A DNA stretch of 64,000 nucleotides, taken from assembly GCA_948567375.1 (NCBI GenBank), contig OX419759.1, forward strand, positions 32,527,493-32,591,492. The letters run 5' to 3'. Under the pieces are notes generated by a model. It ran no database searches, had not been told where the DNA came from, and saw only the letters and a program-made list of their open reading frames with translations. The translations under genes were made by a program, and so were the position numbers. This document shows, one piece after another, positions 11,723 to 21,982 of the stretch. The DNA is from Lunularia cruciata. Taxonomy: Eukaryota > Streptophyta > Marchantiopsida > Lunulariales > Lunulariaceae. How positions within the stretch are numbered: the stretch's first letter is position 1; each line of letters begins with the position of its first letter.

Positions 11723-11752
11723 GGAAGCTTCTAGAAGCTTCTAGAAGCTTCC
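11723..11752. promoter_or_regulatory. Six-unit heat-shock-element-like array in the 5' LTR
   Basis: GAA and TTC alternate at exact 5-bp spacing: GAA at 11724, TTC 11729, GAA 11734, TTC 11739, GAA 11744, TTC 11749. This is the nGAAnnTTCn consensus bound by heat-shock factor trimers. Two shorter clusters lie at 11603-11622 and 11662-11681. The left LTR keeps the same six-unit phasing. The function is inferred only from the motif. Confidence 0.6.
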
Positions 11753-11898
11753 TTCTAGTAGCTACTTACTTGAGGTGCAAGCTAAGCTTGGCGAGAAGCT
11801 TCCTAGATACTTTCAAAATATTCTAGGCTAATTTTTGTTATGTGTTGCTTCGTAAGCCCGACTAACTTCATCGCTAAACTCCATATGGTTACACATTA

Positions 11899-12507
11899 GT
11901 TGACCCTTGTAAGGTCAAGTCTCATTTTACTGGCCCTTTTCCCATCATTTGTTGAATCAACATAGTGGTCTATCACCTTAAGCTACCTCCCTATATGAAG
12001 ATCCATCTAATGTACCATGTTTCCTTGTTACACATATATGCAACCTGACTACTCTTACTTCCTTTCCATACAAGAAGCTTGACCTTGTCGAACACTCATC
12101 AATGGCACTGAGGAATACAAAGTCAAACACATTTTCCAAAAATGCATCTATGTTACACACCATCCACGTGTAGAATATCTTATAGATTGTAAAGGGGACA
12201 CATTCTATGATGCAACATGGAAGCCCGCAATTAATTTGACTAATGCACCAATGTTAGTGCAATCTTTTGAGCAACAACTTTGCAATGAAGATGTTGTGTC
12301 TTAAATGGGAGAGAGAGAGGTTTGTAATACCATTAGCTAGACTAATTATCTAGAGGTTGAAATTGCCTTGGTACTGTCTTTAGGGATGTTATATATGATG
12401 GTCTAGGTAGATCAGTTAGAGATATCACTAAAAGAATACTTTCACTAATAGGATAGAGACCAAAAACACCCTAAAGCCTTTAGAGCCAATTTTGAAGAGC
12501 TAAACTA
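11899..12507 (+). pseudogene. Ty3 chromodomain-like remnant and flank
   Basis: On the plus strand, 12170-12304 is open for 44 codons and then stops. It reads VEYLIDCKGDTFYDATWKPA and then INLTNAPMLVQSFEQQL. This resembles the C-terminal chromodomain of plant chromoviruses (a hydrophobic start, a W in the K-W-x position and an acidic/amphipathic helix), but it is diverged. The rest has no recognisable gene. It could be the tail of the plus-strand element that was split by the minus-strand insertion. Confidence 0.4.
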
Positions 12508-12869
12508 ATGAATCAGGCCTCCAAGGGAAAAAATTATTGCCTTGTTGTCCTTATTTGTATTTCAGATAGGTTTTCAATGGTACTTTACCCATGTTGTTTT
12601 GAGTTTCCTACAAGAAGATTCTTCAAAGATTCACTTTGGTCAAACTTGTTTGACCAACCAAATAAGACAAAGATCAACATGTCACCAATCCATGTAGTTA
12701 GTCTAAGGGTGGAGCTTATTGACATGTTACCAATTCATGTATTTAATCCAAGGATGTAACTTCTTTTGAGGGGATTCTCTTTACTATATAATAAAGAGAA
12801 GGTGCTCCTTTGGGGCATCGGAGTATTGAGAAATGAAACCTTGTGTTTCTCTTGTCCATGGAAAATTAA

Positions 12870-14235
12870 AGTGATATTCTTATCATGTTTGAGAGCATTT
12901 GATAGGAGGATTATGGGTTTCATTATGGTGATATCATTGGACCAAGGACATTTGAGTACATGATAAGGGATTTGGGTTTTAGACAAATATCTCTACCAAT
13001 CTTGTGTAGATGGGTAAACTTACTATCTATGGGGGAGATGACACTGATATCATTTTTGGGTAGTTGGTCTCTCTTTGCACTTCTACTTTCTCCATGTTTT
13101 GTGGTTGTTGATAAGCCAATCTTGGAGACATATGTGATTGAGGTAGAGGAGTGATTTTTCTCTCAAGGGATTATTGTGGCGGATGAGAGATGGTATATCT
13201 TTATAGGCACAAGAGAATCTTTCATCCTTTGCTTCCATACTCAGATTGGATCATAAGCTTGCGATCTTCCTTGATGGATTGATAGTTTCAACCTACATTA
13301 TATTTTCTCTTCGTTGACTAATCCATTTATTCCGCTACTAGAGTGGCAAGAATGTAGGCTTTGGGATCCTAGCTCGACCATGCATTAGTGCGATCCAACT
13401 TGCACCAATTGTTTTCTTTACAACAATGAGGTTCTACCAAGGTTTGGTCCAGCCATCTACATCTTCATTACTCACTCACAAGTGTGGTTCTACACTAGAT
13501 GCAATAGTGGTCCAAATGACACACATGTCATTTTGGAAGACAAAAGGATAACTACCACAATGCTTTCAAGGATGAAGTGCTTGCCATGGCACAAGAAAGT
13601 GGATTTCTTGTTTGGAGGGAGTGGTTGGTTTGTTTTGTAGACAACACGAGTCAAGACAAACTTATATTTGGTTCATGATGATCAAGTGATAGTAGTGGAT
13701 ATTGTGGGTATAAATCTTGCACGTGATGTATTTTTGGAGGGAGTGATCACACATCCTCATGGGTTGGCGGTGAGCAGAATGGCAATAGGTAAGGTCTCCA
13801 AATATAAGGATAACCAATGATATCAACTCTTTGTTCCTTGAGCCTAGAAGTTATATGAAGCTATGGACACAATTTGTTACACATTTGTTAGAGAGTGTTC
13901 AAGTGCATATCATTCTAGATGTCAAAGTATCACTCTCACTCTGATATTTTATGGTGTTTTGTAGACGACGTGTGTCCATTGCTCTCTAGAGAAGATTACA
14001 TCCACATGTGAGAATATTGGGTGGTGCAATCCACAGGAGAGCAATCACATTAGGTGATAATTACTACAATGTTCTTGTTGTTTGTAGATCATATGATTTG
14101 CATAGCTCAAATAGTTTAGATGTTGTAGGGCATATTCCTGTAACCAATACTATTGAGGCTTAGCCCCTTGTGTCCCATGCCTTTTCTTTAGTATAGATTT
14201 TCCTTGTAAGGCTTGATGGGGTCTTCCCATTCTTC
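12870..14235 (+). mobile_element. Copy B: decayed 3' part of the non-LTR element
   Basis: This aligns by eye along its length to 24420-25765 of copy A. Examples are GAGAGCATTTGATAGGAGGA at 12892, TTGGAGACATATGTGAT at about 13122, a CACATGTCATTTTGGA zinc-motif region at about 13520, and GGTGCAATCCACAGGAGAGC at about 14023. It ends with GAGGCTTAGCCCC and GGCTTGATGGGGTCTTCCC, the same 3' end as copy A. The copy is 5'-truncated, has many stops, and shows frequent C-to-T and G-to-A changes at former CG sites. Confidence 0.85.
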
Positions 14236-15228
14236 TTGTTATCACGAACAGTTTCCTTTAAAGAAAAACCTAAAATTCCAAAATGAATTCAAGCAATAGA
14301 TAAACAGAATCATTTCCTTTTCACCCACTCCTTTATCTACAAAGCTTTGAATAACACGCATAGATTCTAGGAGATCGAAAGGAACTTCGTCCTTGTTGAC
14401 TTCAACTTAGCAACGTCAGTGGAGAAACCAAGTACTGAGGACTTTCGAGATGAAACGGTGAAACTCAAATGAGGAACTTTCAGCAATCTCTCAACTCATG
14501 CTGGGGTTGGATGTGCAGTATCCGACTAGTCAATGGACAGCAAAACCCGCGTCTTGTGCTTGACAGAGTAGAGGATAAGCGATTCTTTCCAGCTGTGGAT
14601 TCACAATCGTTCTCACGGGAGTACGTACTAAAGTTTCCGTAACAGTCTACGACAGCACTAGTTACGATCAGTCCATATTGCGTCCCCTTTACTCCGGCTC
14701 TCTTAGATTGTGAGTACAATACATGAACTGTTCGTCCTACGCGCAGATCATGTGCAATGCATGATCCCCTAATACTGGCTCGTATTCCAACGTCATCCCC
14801 GCAATCTTTGAAACTGTGAAGTTTTTACTCCTTACGACTGATGTTCATATTCACTGGAGATTTACTCGCGACCCGCTGAAATTAGCGTCTATCATTGTAG
14901 AATGTTCTCAGCCACGAGTTTGTGCTGGAAGAGCAAAAGATTGGGAGAAAGTCGTCTTGGGCCCGCCCCTTGCTTTCTTACGTAAACATAGGATTCAAGT
15001 GTAAGACATGCATGAATTACACCGAGTTTTATAATGCATGAGTCTGTTATACGGTGCTCGAAGGTTCTGTCAGCGAAAGAATGTTCGATGGTCAACACCA
15101 AATCAGCGGCGAGTCATCTAGCAACTTGTCACGTAAACTATTCCAAATCGGAGCCGATCCACCAACAGCATCGAGTATGGAGGTTCTCTTGACTTTGAAG
15201 TTTCGTTTGGCCGCTGTCACTTGAGAGA
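14236..15228. other. Intergenic, no gene seen
   Basis: Base composition rises from AT-rich transposon sequence to about balanced. It is probably the boundary of the retroelement block and the upstream region of the DUF4246 gene. Open frames are short and resemble nothing I know. Confidence 0.5.
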
Positions 15229-15238
15229 GATATATATA
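15229..15238 (+). promoter_or_regulatory. TATA-like box upstream of the DUF4246 gene
   Basis: GAGATATATATATGCACCC is a run of alternating TA about 445 bases before the chosen start codon. It would leave a long 5' leader containing a 73-codon upstream ORF (15393-15614), which could dampen translation. No direct evidence for transcription. Confidence 0.35.
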
Positions 15239-15678
15239 TGCACCCGCTGTGAACTTCAGTATTAGGCCATGTTTGGTAGCAGGGCTAGGAGTCCTTGAGG
15301 TCTTCTAATGTCAAAGGCTATAATATCTCCTCGACTTTGATGTCTCGGGAAAGACGAAGAGTGCATGAGGTTGTCCAAATTGATGGGAGGAAATGGATCC
15401 CAATAATGACGAAGCTTTGCGCGTGTTGGTGAGACTGCAGCAGATGTTGTCTGAGATGACAGAGGCAAAACTGATGATGAGCAATCATAGAATCCACACG
15501 ATCACATTTCAGTTTTTCTGGAAAGGGTTCAGCAGGTTGGATGTTCGAAGCAGAGCTTTCGATTCGATGACGACATTGGCCACTGAGAGACAAATTCGAT
15601 TGGGACTGGTGTAGACAGGAAGTTCGTGTGTGAAAGAGGTCAGAAGGCAACTTATTGTAGCCCTAGGAGCTTAGCTCG

Positions 15679-17070
15679 ATGGAAGGAGCAAGTAGTACTG
15701 CGGAAGGGTCTCAGCAAGGAAACGCTAAGGCGGTTGCAGTAATTAACCGAGAGATGGTCAAATTAGCCAGTACTGTATCAGCAATTCGGCACAAAGTTTC
15801 TCGTACTGTGAAGAGCTTAAAAGGGAAGGAGGTCTTCTACGTGGATGAAGTGGTGCCGGCAAAACTTCGGGATCTCCTGATGAGTAACTTGGATGCCATT
15901 GCAGATCAACCAGAAAAAGACTTTCAGCCTGGTACTAACTATCAGGTTCAGAATTTAATAAATCCTTCGATGTTCCCGTTCATCAAGGGGCTGAGTGTCG
16001 TTAGAGATCCGGGGCAATGCGAGGAAACACGGCAAGAGACTTCAGGCCAGACACCACAATCAGTGCTGCAACCTCATGTTCCTTTAGGTCCAGGCCAAAC
16101 ATCCGATTCCAATAGTCTACTCTGGACTTATCAATCTCTGCCCTCGCAATTTTATGTGGATGCAGAAGGCTCAGTGAAGATCCGATCTTACATCAACAAT
16201 CTTGAAAAATCTTGTAATCGGAACCTTTACAAGGCAATTGAACTCCTGTTTACTATCTTTCTGCCTATGTTTGAAAAGAGTCTGAAGACAACAATTCGAT
16301 CTAGGGATTTGCAGGTGATAGTGAAAGCGGTCAATTACGTGATTGAACCTAAAGCAAGGTCTTATCACGGTGGCTGGCATGTGGAAGGAATGAAACACGA
16401 GCATATCGTGGCGTCAGGGATGTACTACTATTCCACCTCTCAATGCCTGAAGGATCAAGGACTGAAGTTCAGTCGACCTCCTTCATCACCTACCACACGT
16501 TCAAGTTCCTCCCCTCGGTTCCGTCTGCTGCACGAGACCGCTGAAATCATGCGTCTGATAAGAACTTCCACTAGAGAACTATTGCGGCAAGTAAGGAGCT
16601 CCTCCTTACAAGATTTGCCGCCTGACGAGCTCATGCGCTTTGATGGAGTCGACGCTAGGAGACTACGATACAGACCAGCTGATTCGTACTCATCAGACGA
16701 ATTCACTATACCAACCAAGGAAAATCGGCTGCTTGTGTTCTCCAACAATCTTCAACACAAGGTCTGCGCAATCGCTAACAACAGCCCGAACGAATTGGGA
16801 ACTCGCAAGACGCTCATGTTCTCTCTCATCGACCCGAACAAGCAAATTGTATCCACTAGAGACGTTCCTGAGCAGCAGTGGGATCGCATTAAACTCCAGC
16901 AGATGGCTGCCATCCGTGAAGTGGCTCAATTACCTGAAGAGATCCTGAGCAACATTATGTTCAGGGCAAAGAGCGGATTTACTCTACCTGAAGCAAATAC
17001 ACATCGTCTGCGGTTTCTCGAAGAAAGAATAGTAAGTATAGAAGATGATGACCTTGAAGCAATGTTGTGA
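15679..17070 (+). CDS. DUF4246-family protein, single-exon gene
   Basis: Open for 463 codons without introns. The segments VFYVDEVVPAKLRDLL, YQVQNLINPSMFPFIKG, VKIRSYINNLE, YHGGWHVEGMKHEHIVASGM (residues about 230-249) and LVFSNNLQHKVCAI match DUF4246 (PF14033), a family best known from fungi and also found in some plants. His234-x-Glu236, His360 and Arg376 are placed like the metal- and co-substrate-binding residues of 2-oxoglutarate/Fe(II) oxygenases. That role is an inference; the family's reaction is unknown to me. The ORF is shorter than typical fungal members and lacks their N-terminal extension. The start at 15679 is the first ATG of the frame after the upstream stop. A poly-A-like AATAAA occurs at about 17727. 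No neighbour suggests a pathway. Confidence 0.85.
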   Translation: MEGASSTAEGSQQGNAKAVAVINREMVKLASTVSAIRHKVSRTVKSLKGKEVFYVDEVVPAKLRDLLMSNLDAIADQPEKDFQPGTNYQVQNLINPSMFPFIKGLSVVRDPGQCEETRQETSGQTPQSVLQPHVPLGPGQTSDSNSLLWTYQSLPSQFYVDAEGSVKIRSYINNLEKSCNRNLYKAIELLFTIFLPMFEKSLKTTIRSRDLQVIVKAVNYVIEPKARSYHGGWHVEGMKHEHIVASGMYYYSTSQCLKDQGLKFSRPPSSPTTRSSSSPRFRLLHETAEIMRLIRTSTRELLRQVRSSSLQDLPPDELMRFDGVDARRLRYRPADSYSSDEFTIPTKENRLLVFSNNLQHKVCAIANNSPNELGTRKTLMFSLIDPNKQIVSTRDVPEQQWDRIKLQQMAAIREVAQLPEEILSNIMFRAKSGFTLPEANTHRLRFLEERIVSIEDDDLEAML

Positions 17071-18090
17071 TGTACCAAAACCCCGGGGCCATATTTGGTT
17101 TCACTCACATTGTAAATCTTCCACTCCTCATCATACCACACCACTGCGAGTGTGGCGATACTTCACCATGTAGTAAGTATGGCTACACTCTCAAAAACGG
17201 ATATCACTCCAGATAAACAACATTGTTCGAGTAGAGTGTTACTAAAGGTGTCCACGAAGAAGACAACACCAAGAATGAACCGGAATAGAATTACCAAGTA
17301 GATCGGTTGCGTGCTTTCCAGTCGCAATGTACTCGAAAGAAGGGGAAATCAAGACGCTGCTCGACCTGGAGCTTCCTGAACTATGTACAGACGTTACAGC
17401 TTGAGTAGTGGAAGCCATTGCCCATCTCTCTCATTTGATATCAATCTGAGCTTGCTCCAAAAACTTGTAAACTGGTGGATCTCCGGAAGCTATTGGATCG
17501 TGTAGGAAGTTCAGATTAGATACTTCCGGTCGTATCTTCAATCTGCTCTTGCGCCGAGTACATTTCGATGTGTCTGTCACGAATGTCTATACTTCATTTC
17601 AAATAAACGAAAGGCAGTGATGTTTTACGCACGGCGTTATCACTTCGACATCGTATCATCCGAGCCTACGGCAGTCAGGATGCATTCTCAATCCTTAGTA
17701 CATATATAGCCCTGTCGAGTTCAGGATTAATAAAGCATCTCTTCCTCCGCTTCTGTAGACTTGTGAGCATCCACTTCCTTGACATCATCTGAATAATGTT
17801 GGTCCTCTCTTCGTTGTGGACAGCCATCTCCCCCGAGTTCTCAACTAGATCATCCTTCCTAGAGTCAATTTTCTTCACATCCCTTGAAAACTTATCTTCA
17901 TGTACATCCATCCATCCAACCGCTTTAGTTTCATTGTTGTTCATGCAGACACGAACAAGAAGTAATAATGAATCGATCCACTTCAGGCAAATGCCGAATC
18001 AATCGATAACGCCTACTTTCTTGCATGCTATTTCATCACATATTCTCCCATGTCAATGTTAGCATCGTTCTCACTTCCAGCATTATCTTA
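17071..18090. other. Intergenic 3' of the DUF4246 gene
   Basis: Probably 3' UTR and spacer, with AATAAA-type signals near 17595 and 17727. Short open frames here show no recognisable domains. Confidence 0.45.
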
Positions 18091-18216
18091 GTGGTTAACC
18101 GGAGGTTTTATCTCAATTGTTAAACATGAAAAGTGGTTAACCGGAGGTTTTATCTCAATTGTTAAACATGAAAAGTGGTTAACCGGTGGTTTTATCTCAA
18201 TTATTAAACATGAAAA
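18091..18216. repeat. 42-bp tandem repeat, three copies
   Basis: Units start at 18091, 18133 and 18175 with GTGGTTAACCGGAGG (third copy GTGGTTAACCGGTGG) and end AACATGAAAA. The first two are identical over the unit. The array ends only a few bases before the point where similarity to copy A begins. Confidence 0.9.
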
Positions 18217-18221
18217 GTTAC

Positions 18222-20750
18222 AAGACTATATCTTTAGGTATCAAAGCACTCCTATATATACACATGGAGTTTGTGTGCTAAGTATGGATGTTGAGTATAC
18301 TTTTAATAGAGTTTTTAGTGAACTATTCATCTTTCGAGAGCTTAAGGAGACTTATAAATATATGACCAATCTTATTTCTTTTGTGCAGTCTTTTGATGGC
18401 TTTCCTTCTTCTCTCTATTCTTATACACTTTCTTAGAGAGAGAATTATCATTTTAGAGTTGGTTGTTTATAGATGACAAGGAGATCCTTTAGAGTAATCT
18501 TTATTTGTCATAGCTCACTTAATAGGACATTTTATTTGCCATGGCTCACTTTAGAGTTTTCTTATCTACTACTTTTGTCATGCTAGGTGGTGTATTTCAC
18601 TCCTTGCTCCTTGGCAGAACGACATGCATGTGTATTTTGTAAATTAGATTAGATTAGATGGTCCTTTGATTATTTAACTATTTAATTTCATCTTGTAGGC
18701 TTGAGAGTCAAGGTGTCAAAGTGTAGAGTATGGCACCCTTTAAGAATTATTTCTCACCTCCAATTTCCAAAGGAGTATATCCGGCTATAGATTGCTTACT
18801 CATTCCTGGAGTGCTAGTAGAATTTGAGTATTTTGTTACACACTTCTTAGATGTTGCTTTTGCATATAGGATATTTTTCAAGTAGATGACATTTCTTCTA
18901 CTAGAAGATCCACAAATGGTGTTTTGCATCTTCTCCTCTAGTATTGCCCGTCGACTGACTTACCTATTCACCATGGTTCTTCCTTCTCCAACCTTCTTAT
19001 CATTATTTAAAGAGCTTTTCAATAAGATCATGTGAGTCTTTGGTGATATCATTGGACCAAGGCAATGAATGTATGATTAGAAATTTGGTGCATAGACATA
19101 CATCTCTATCAATCTCATGTAGAGGGTAGGTCTACTATCTATGGAAGAGACAATACTTATAGCATTTTGGGTAGTTTGGTTCTCTTTGCACCTCTACTTC
19201 CTCCCATTTTATACTTGCTAATATGCTAACCTTGGAGACATATGTGATCAAGGTGGAAGATTGATATGTTTCTCTCTAAGTGCTATTTCAGTAGATAAGA
19301 GACTGCCTATTTGACAAGCATGAGATGGCTTTCTATCCTTTGCTTTGTGATCTTTTGATTGTACTAGAGGTTTAAGTCTTCCATATTGGAAGGATAATTT
19401 TAGCATGCACTACATTCTCTCTTGATTCACTCATCCATTCTTTGTGTTATTAGTGTACATCTTTGCTTTTGGTTTAGCAAGGGTGTAGGCTCTTGGATCC
19501 TACCTCATCCATGCATTAGTGCATTCAAATCTTCATCAATTACTTTCTCTATATTGATGAGGTTCCATTTAGGTTGGGTTCTTGTAAAAGACCAATGAGA
19601 GAAATAAGAGATATGGAAATTCATATTGGAAATGATCACGTGAGACAACTCCAAATGCCTAGCATGAGCTTGGGTTTGGGTATTTATAGCAAAGCAACAT
19701 AAGGCTCTTGAGAAGCATCCAAGGATGCTTCCCCCTCAAAGCTACCTTCTTGGAATGCAAGCTAAGTTACAAGAGAAGATACCAAGGAAACTTCCTTCTA
19801 AAAGCCATTTACCTAGCATACAAGCTAAGCTAGCCTTTAACTTCATGTGCAAGTTACTTGATCCTCAGAACTAAGAAGATTTCAAAGTGATTCTAGAACA
19901 TTAGACCAAGAAACTTCCTAGATGTTTCCAAAACATTCTTAGGTTTCTTAATTTGGCTTATTTTACTAATTTATTAGCCTTTGCTAACTCTTCTCTTAAC
20001 TCCATATTATTACAATTCTCATCTACATCTTCATTACTCACTTATGAGTGTAGTTCTACTCTAGTAGATGCAGTAGGGATCCATATGACATTGTGTTTCT
20101 TGGAGGATAGAAGATGCTACACACAATGCCATTAGGGATATAGTATTTGTCATTGTACAAGAAAGGGGACACCTCGGTTGGAGAGAGTGTTGGTATATTT
20201 TGTTGACAACACAAGTTAGTGCAGATTTGTATTTGGTAGGAGATGATCGAATGAAAGTAGTGGATGTTATGATTATGAATTCCACATGTGATATAGTGTT
20301 CGAGAGAATGATAATTCATCCTACCCTATGGTTGCAAGTAGAGAGACAACACCTCAGGTCTCCAAATATAGGAGTATGCAACAAGGTTACATACTAAGGT
20401 CTTGGAGTTCATATGGATTGATAGATATGACATTTGATATATTCATCAAGGAAGGCCGGAGAGCTCCTCATAGTAGATTTAGACGTACCCCTCTCACTTT
20501 ACTACTTCATAGCATACTTTAGATGACCTATATATATTGTTCTAAGGAGAGCATTTGCTGGTGCAGTCCATAGGTAAATACTCACTCTAGGTGAAATTTC
20601 TTTTGATTCTCCAATAATATATAGATAGTACAATTTGCATGACTTAGATATCTTCGATGTAGTAGTACACAAATTTCGTACCCATTGTATAAAGGTTGAA
20701 CTCATGTTACCTCGTATGTTTTATCCTTGAACCACTTGATGGGATCAAAC
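18222..20750 (+). mobile_element. Copy C: decayed copy of the non-LTR element with a nested solo LTR
   Basis: Similarity to copy A starts at CTATATCTTTAGGTATCAAA (copy A about 23698) and runs through the RT, CCHC and endonuclease regions. Landmarks are GGATGTTGAGTATACTTTTAAT at about 18285 (copy A DVENAFNS), GGCTTGAGAGTCAAGGTGTC at about 18700 and TATGAGTGTAGTTCTACTCTAG at about 20043. The end ACTTGATGGGATC is at about 20730. It is interrupted by a solo LTR (19583-20014), and no long frame is left. Confidence 0.85.
19583..20014 (-). repeat. Solo LTR inserted in copy C
   Basis: 432 bp beginning TGTAAAAGACCAATGAG and ending ATTATTACA, clearly related to the LTRs at 6114 and 11470 (shared AATGCCTAGCATGAGCTT and the TATA region). 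It is flanked by GTTCT (19578-19582) and ATTCT (20015-20019), a 5-bp duplication with one mismatch. Removing it restores continuity with copy A (after GGTTTGGTCC-type sequence comes CATCT.CATCTTC). No internal region is present, as expected after LTR-LTR recombination. It is more diverged than the other two LTRs and has lost the perfect heat-shock-like array. Confidence 0.88.
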
Positions 20751-21871
20751 GATCCTTTTTGTTATCCTCCTCCATGTCCTATACAATAGAAACTTGCATG
20801 ACATCTGAATCCGCATTTTCGCACCTCTCCTTTCCACGCTTGGAACAAATGTGGCATTCCAACTAGAAGTGCAATCCCGGAGGGTAAAGTTGCCGTGAAC
20901 AAATCACGCAAGGAATATTCCCATGTAGGAATATTCTATATTTGCCATGAGATTACAACAACCACGTAGCCCCGCAAGACTCTAATGGTAATTATATTGA
21001 TAGAAATGTTAGCCAAGCTAATCCGTTTTGTTTTGTAACTAGTCCGTATCCAGTGCAAGTTGGAATTTGCTAATTTCCTTCTAAATCCGTGAAATTCATA
21101 ACGTCTCGAAAATGAAGTTGTACATGTGTATATCCACTCTTATGAATCAATCCCAATCAAATTTCATGTTATCGTTATGCTGTAAAAATGCAAATACATT
21201 TTTATTCATTTATGAAAAAGAAAGCAAGATAATTTTTTTGGTTTATGGAAATTTTATTTATTCACTTGCTCTCTTATTTCAGATATTTGTTCATTTTGGA
21301 AGATGATGCATAGTGCACATTCTTCTCCTTAATTCTTGATCTCTCTTCCTGACAACAATAGAAATTCAATTACACCCGTATTCAAACCTCAAAAGCCAAG
21401 TCCAGAAATTTGGATAAAATGAGAGGATATTATACGAAAATATCAATTTTTGGAAATATTGAAGAAAAGAGGAGATAACTGCCTTTATGACAGCTGCCTA
21501 GCTCCATTTATGCTGGAGAAAATAACAAGAGTAGGTAATCATGAATTTTTCCTTCATGATAAGCTAATATATCTATAAATTATACAAATTATTTTGATAA
21601 TAGTGTATATAAAAATATATTATATTTTTTATTATATATATAATTCTTTAATCATAGCATTAATAGAATATTAAGATTAAGATCAATTAACCTTACAAAA
21701 ACAATATTTTTCTATCCGCCCTTTTAAACAAAATCATTTTCGATGAAAATTGTGCAGGAAACTATAGTTAGCTTAGTATTAGGGTCTAGATCATTGATTT
21801 CATTTCGTATACATTTAACTTATGTGTTCTCTTCGATTTTGAAGATTGATCTTGAACGTCATCACAGTAAA
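20751..21871. other. AT-rich spacer, no gene seen
   Basis: Low-GC sequence with runs such as ATATATTATATTTTTTATTA near 21610-21640. Short frames only; no similarity recognised. Confidence 0.5.
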
Positions 21872-21944
21872 GGGGACGTAGCTCAATTGGTAGAGCGAAT
21901 GTTTTGCAAGCATAAAGCTGTCGGTTCAAATCCGATATCTAACA
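21872..21944 (+). pseudogene. tRNA-Ala(UGC)-like sequence, probably of organellar origin
   Basis: GGGGACGTAGCTCAATTGG is followed by TAGAGCG, an anticodon loop TTTGCAA (anticodon TGC, alanine) and a T-arm GTCGGTTCAAATCCGAT. The D- and T-arms fold. The 3' acceptor strand (ATCTAAC) cannot pair with the 5' GGGGACG, and one anticodon-stem pair is lost. The sequence style resembles a plant mitochondrial trnA. I infer a fragment of mitochondrial DNA in the nucleus, no longer a working tRNA. Confidence 0.7.
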
Positions 21945-21982
21945 AATAACGACTTGAATAAAATGGTTAGATCTCGACTAAT

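Larger units (their letters stand above)
6114..11893 (-). mobile_element. Structurally complete Ty3/gypsy LTR retrotransposon, minus strand
   Basis: Two related LTRs (6114-6549 and 11470-11893) both run TG...CA and are flanked by the identical 5-bp duplication CATTA (6109-6113 and 11894-11898), which defines the insertion exactly. Read on the minus strand, the order is LTR, primer site for initiator-Met tRNA, gag with a CCHC knuckle, aspartic protease, RT, RNase H, integrase, LTR. This is the Ty3/gypsy order. The coding region is broken by frameshifts, stops and a 124-bp duplication in RT, so the copy is non-autonomous. By hand alignment the LTRs differ at about 23 sites plus one 12-bp gap, so the insertion is not recent. 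Confidence 0.93.
11470..11893 (-). repeat. 5' LTR of the minus-strand Ty3 element
   Basis: The right LTR (424 bp) is the promoter-bearing LTR for minus-strand transcription. It starts TGTAAAAGACC and ends TGGTTACA on the plus strand, and is followed by the CATTA duplication. It contains a minus-strand TATA box and three clusters of phased GAA/TTC units upstream of that TATA. Confidence 0.93.

Noticed and set aside
18091-18216. Possible CRISPR array (three 42-bp repeats)
   Set aside because: Units are directly adjacent with no spacers, and the DNA is from a plant nucleus.
21743-21949. 68-codon plus-strand frame over the tRNA-like region
   Set aside because: Its end (AQLVERMFCKHKAVGSNPI) is just the translation of the tRNA-Ala-like sequence.
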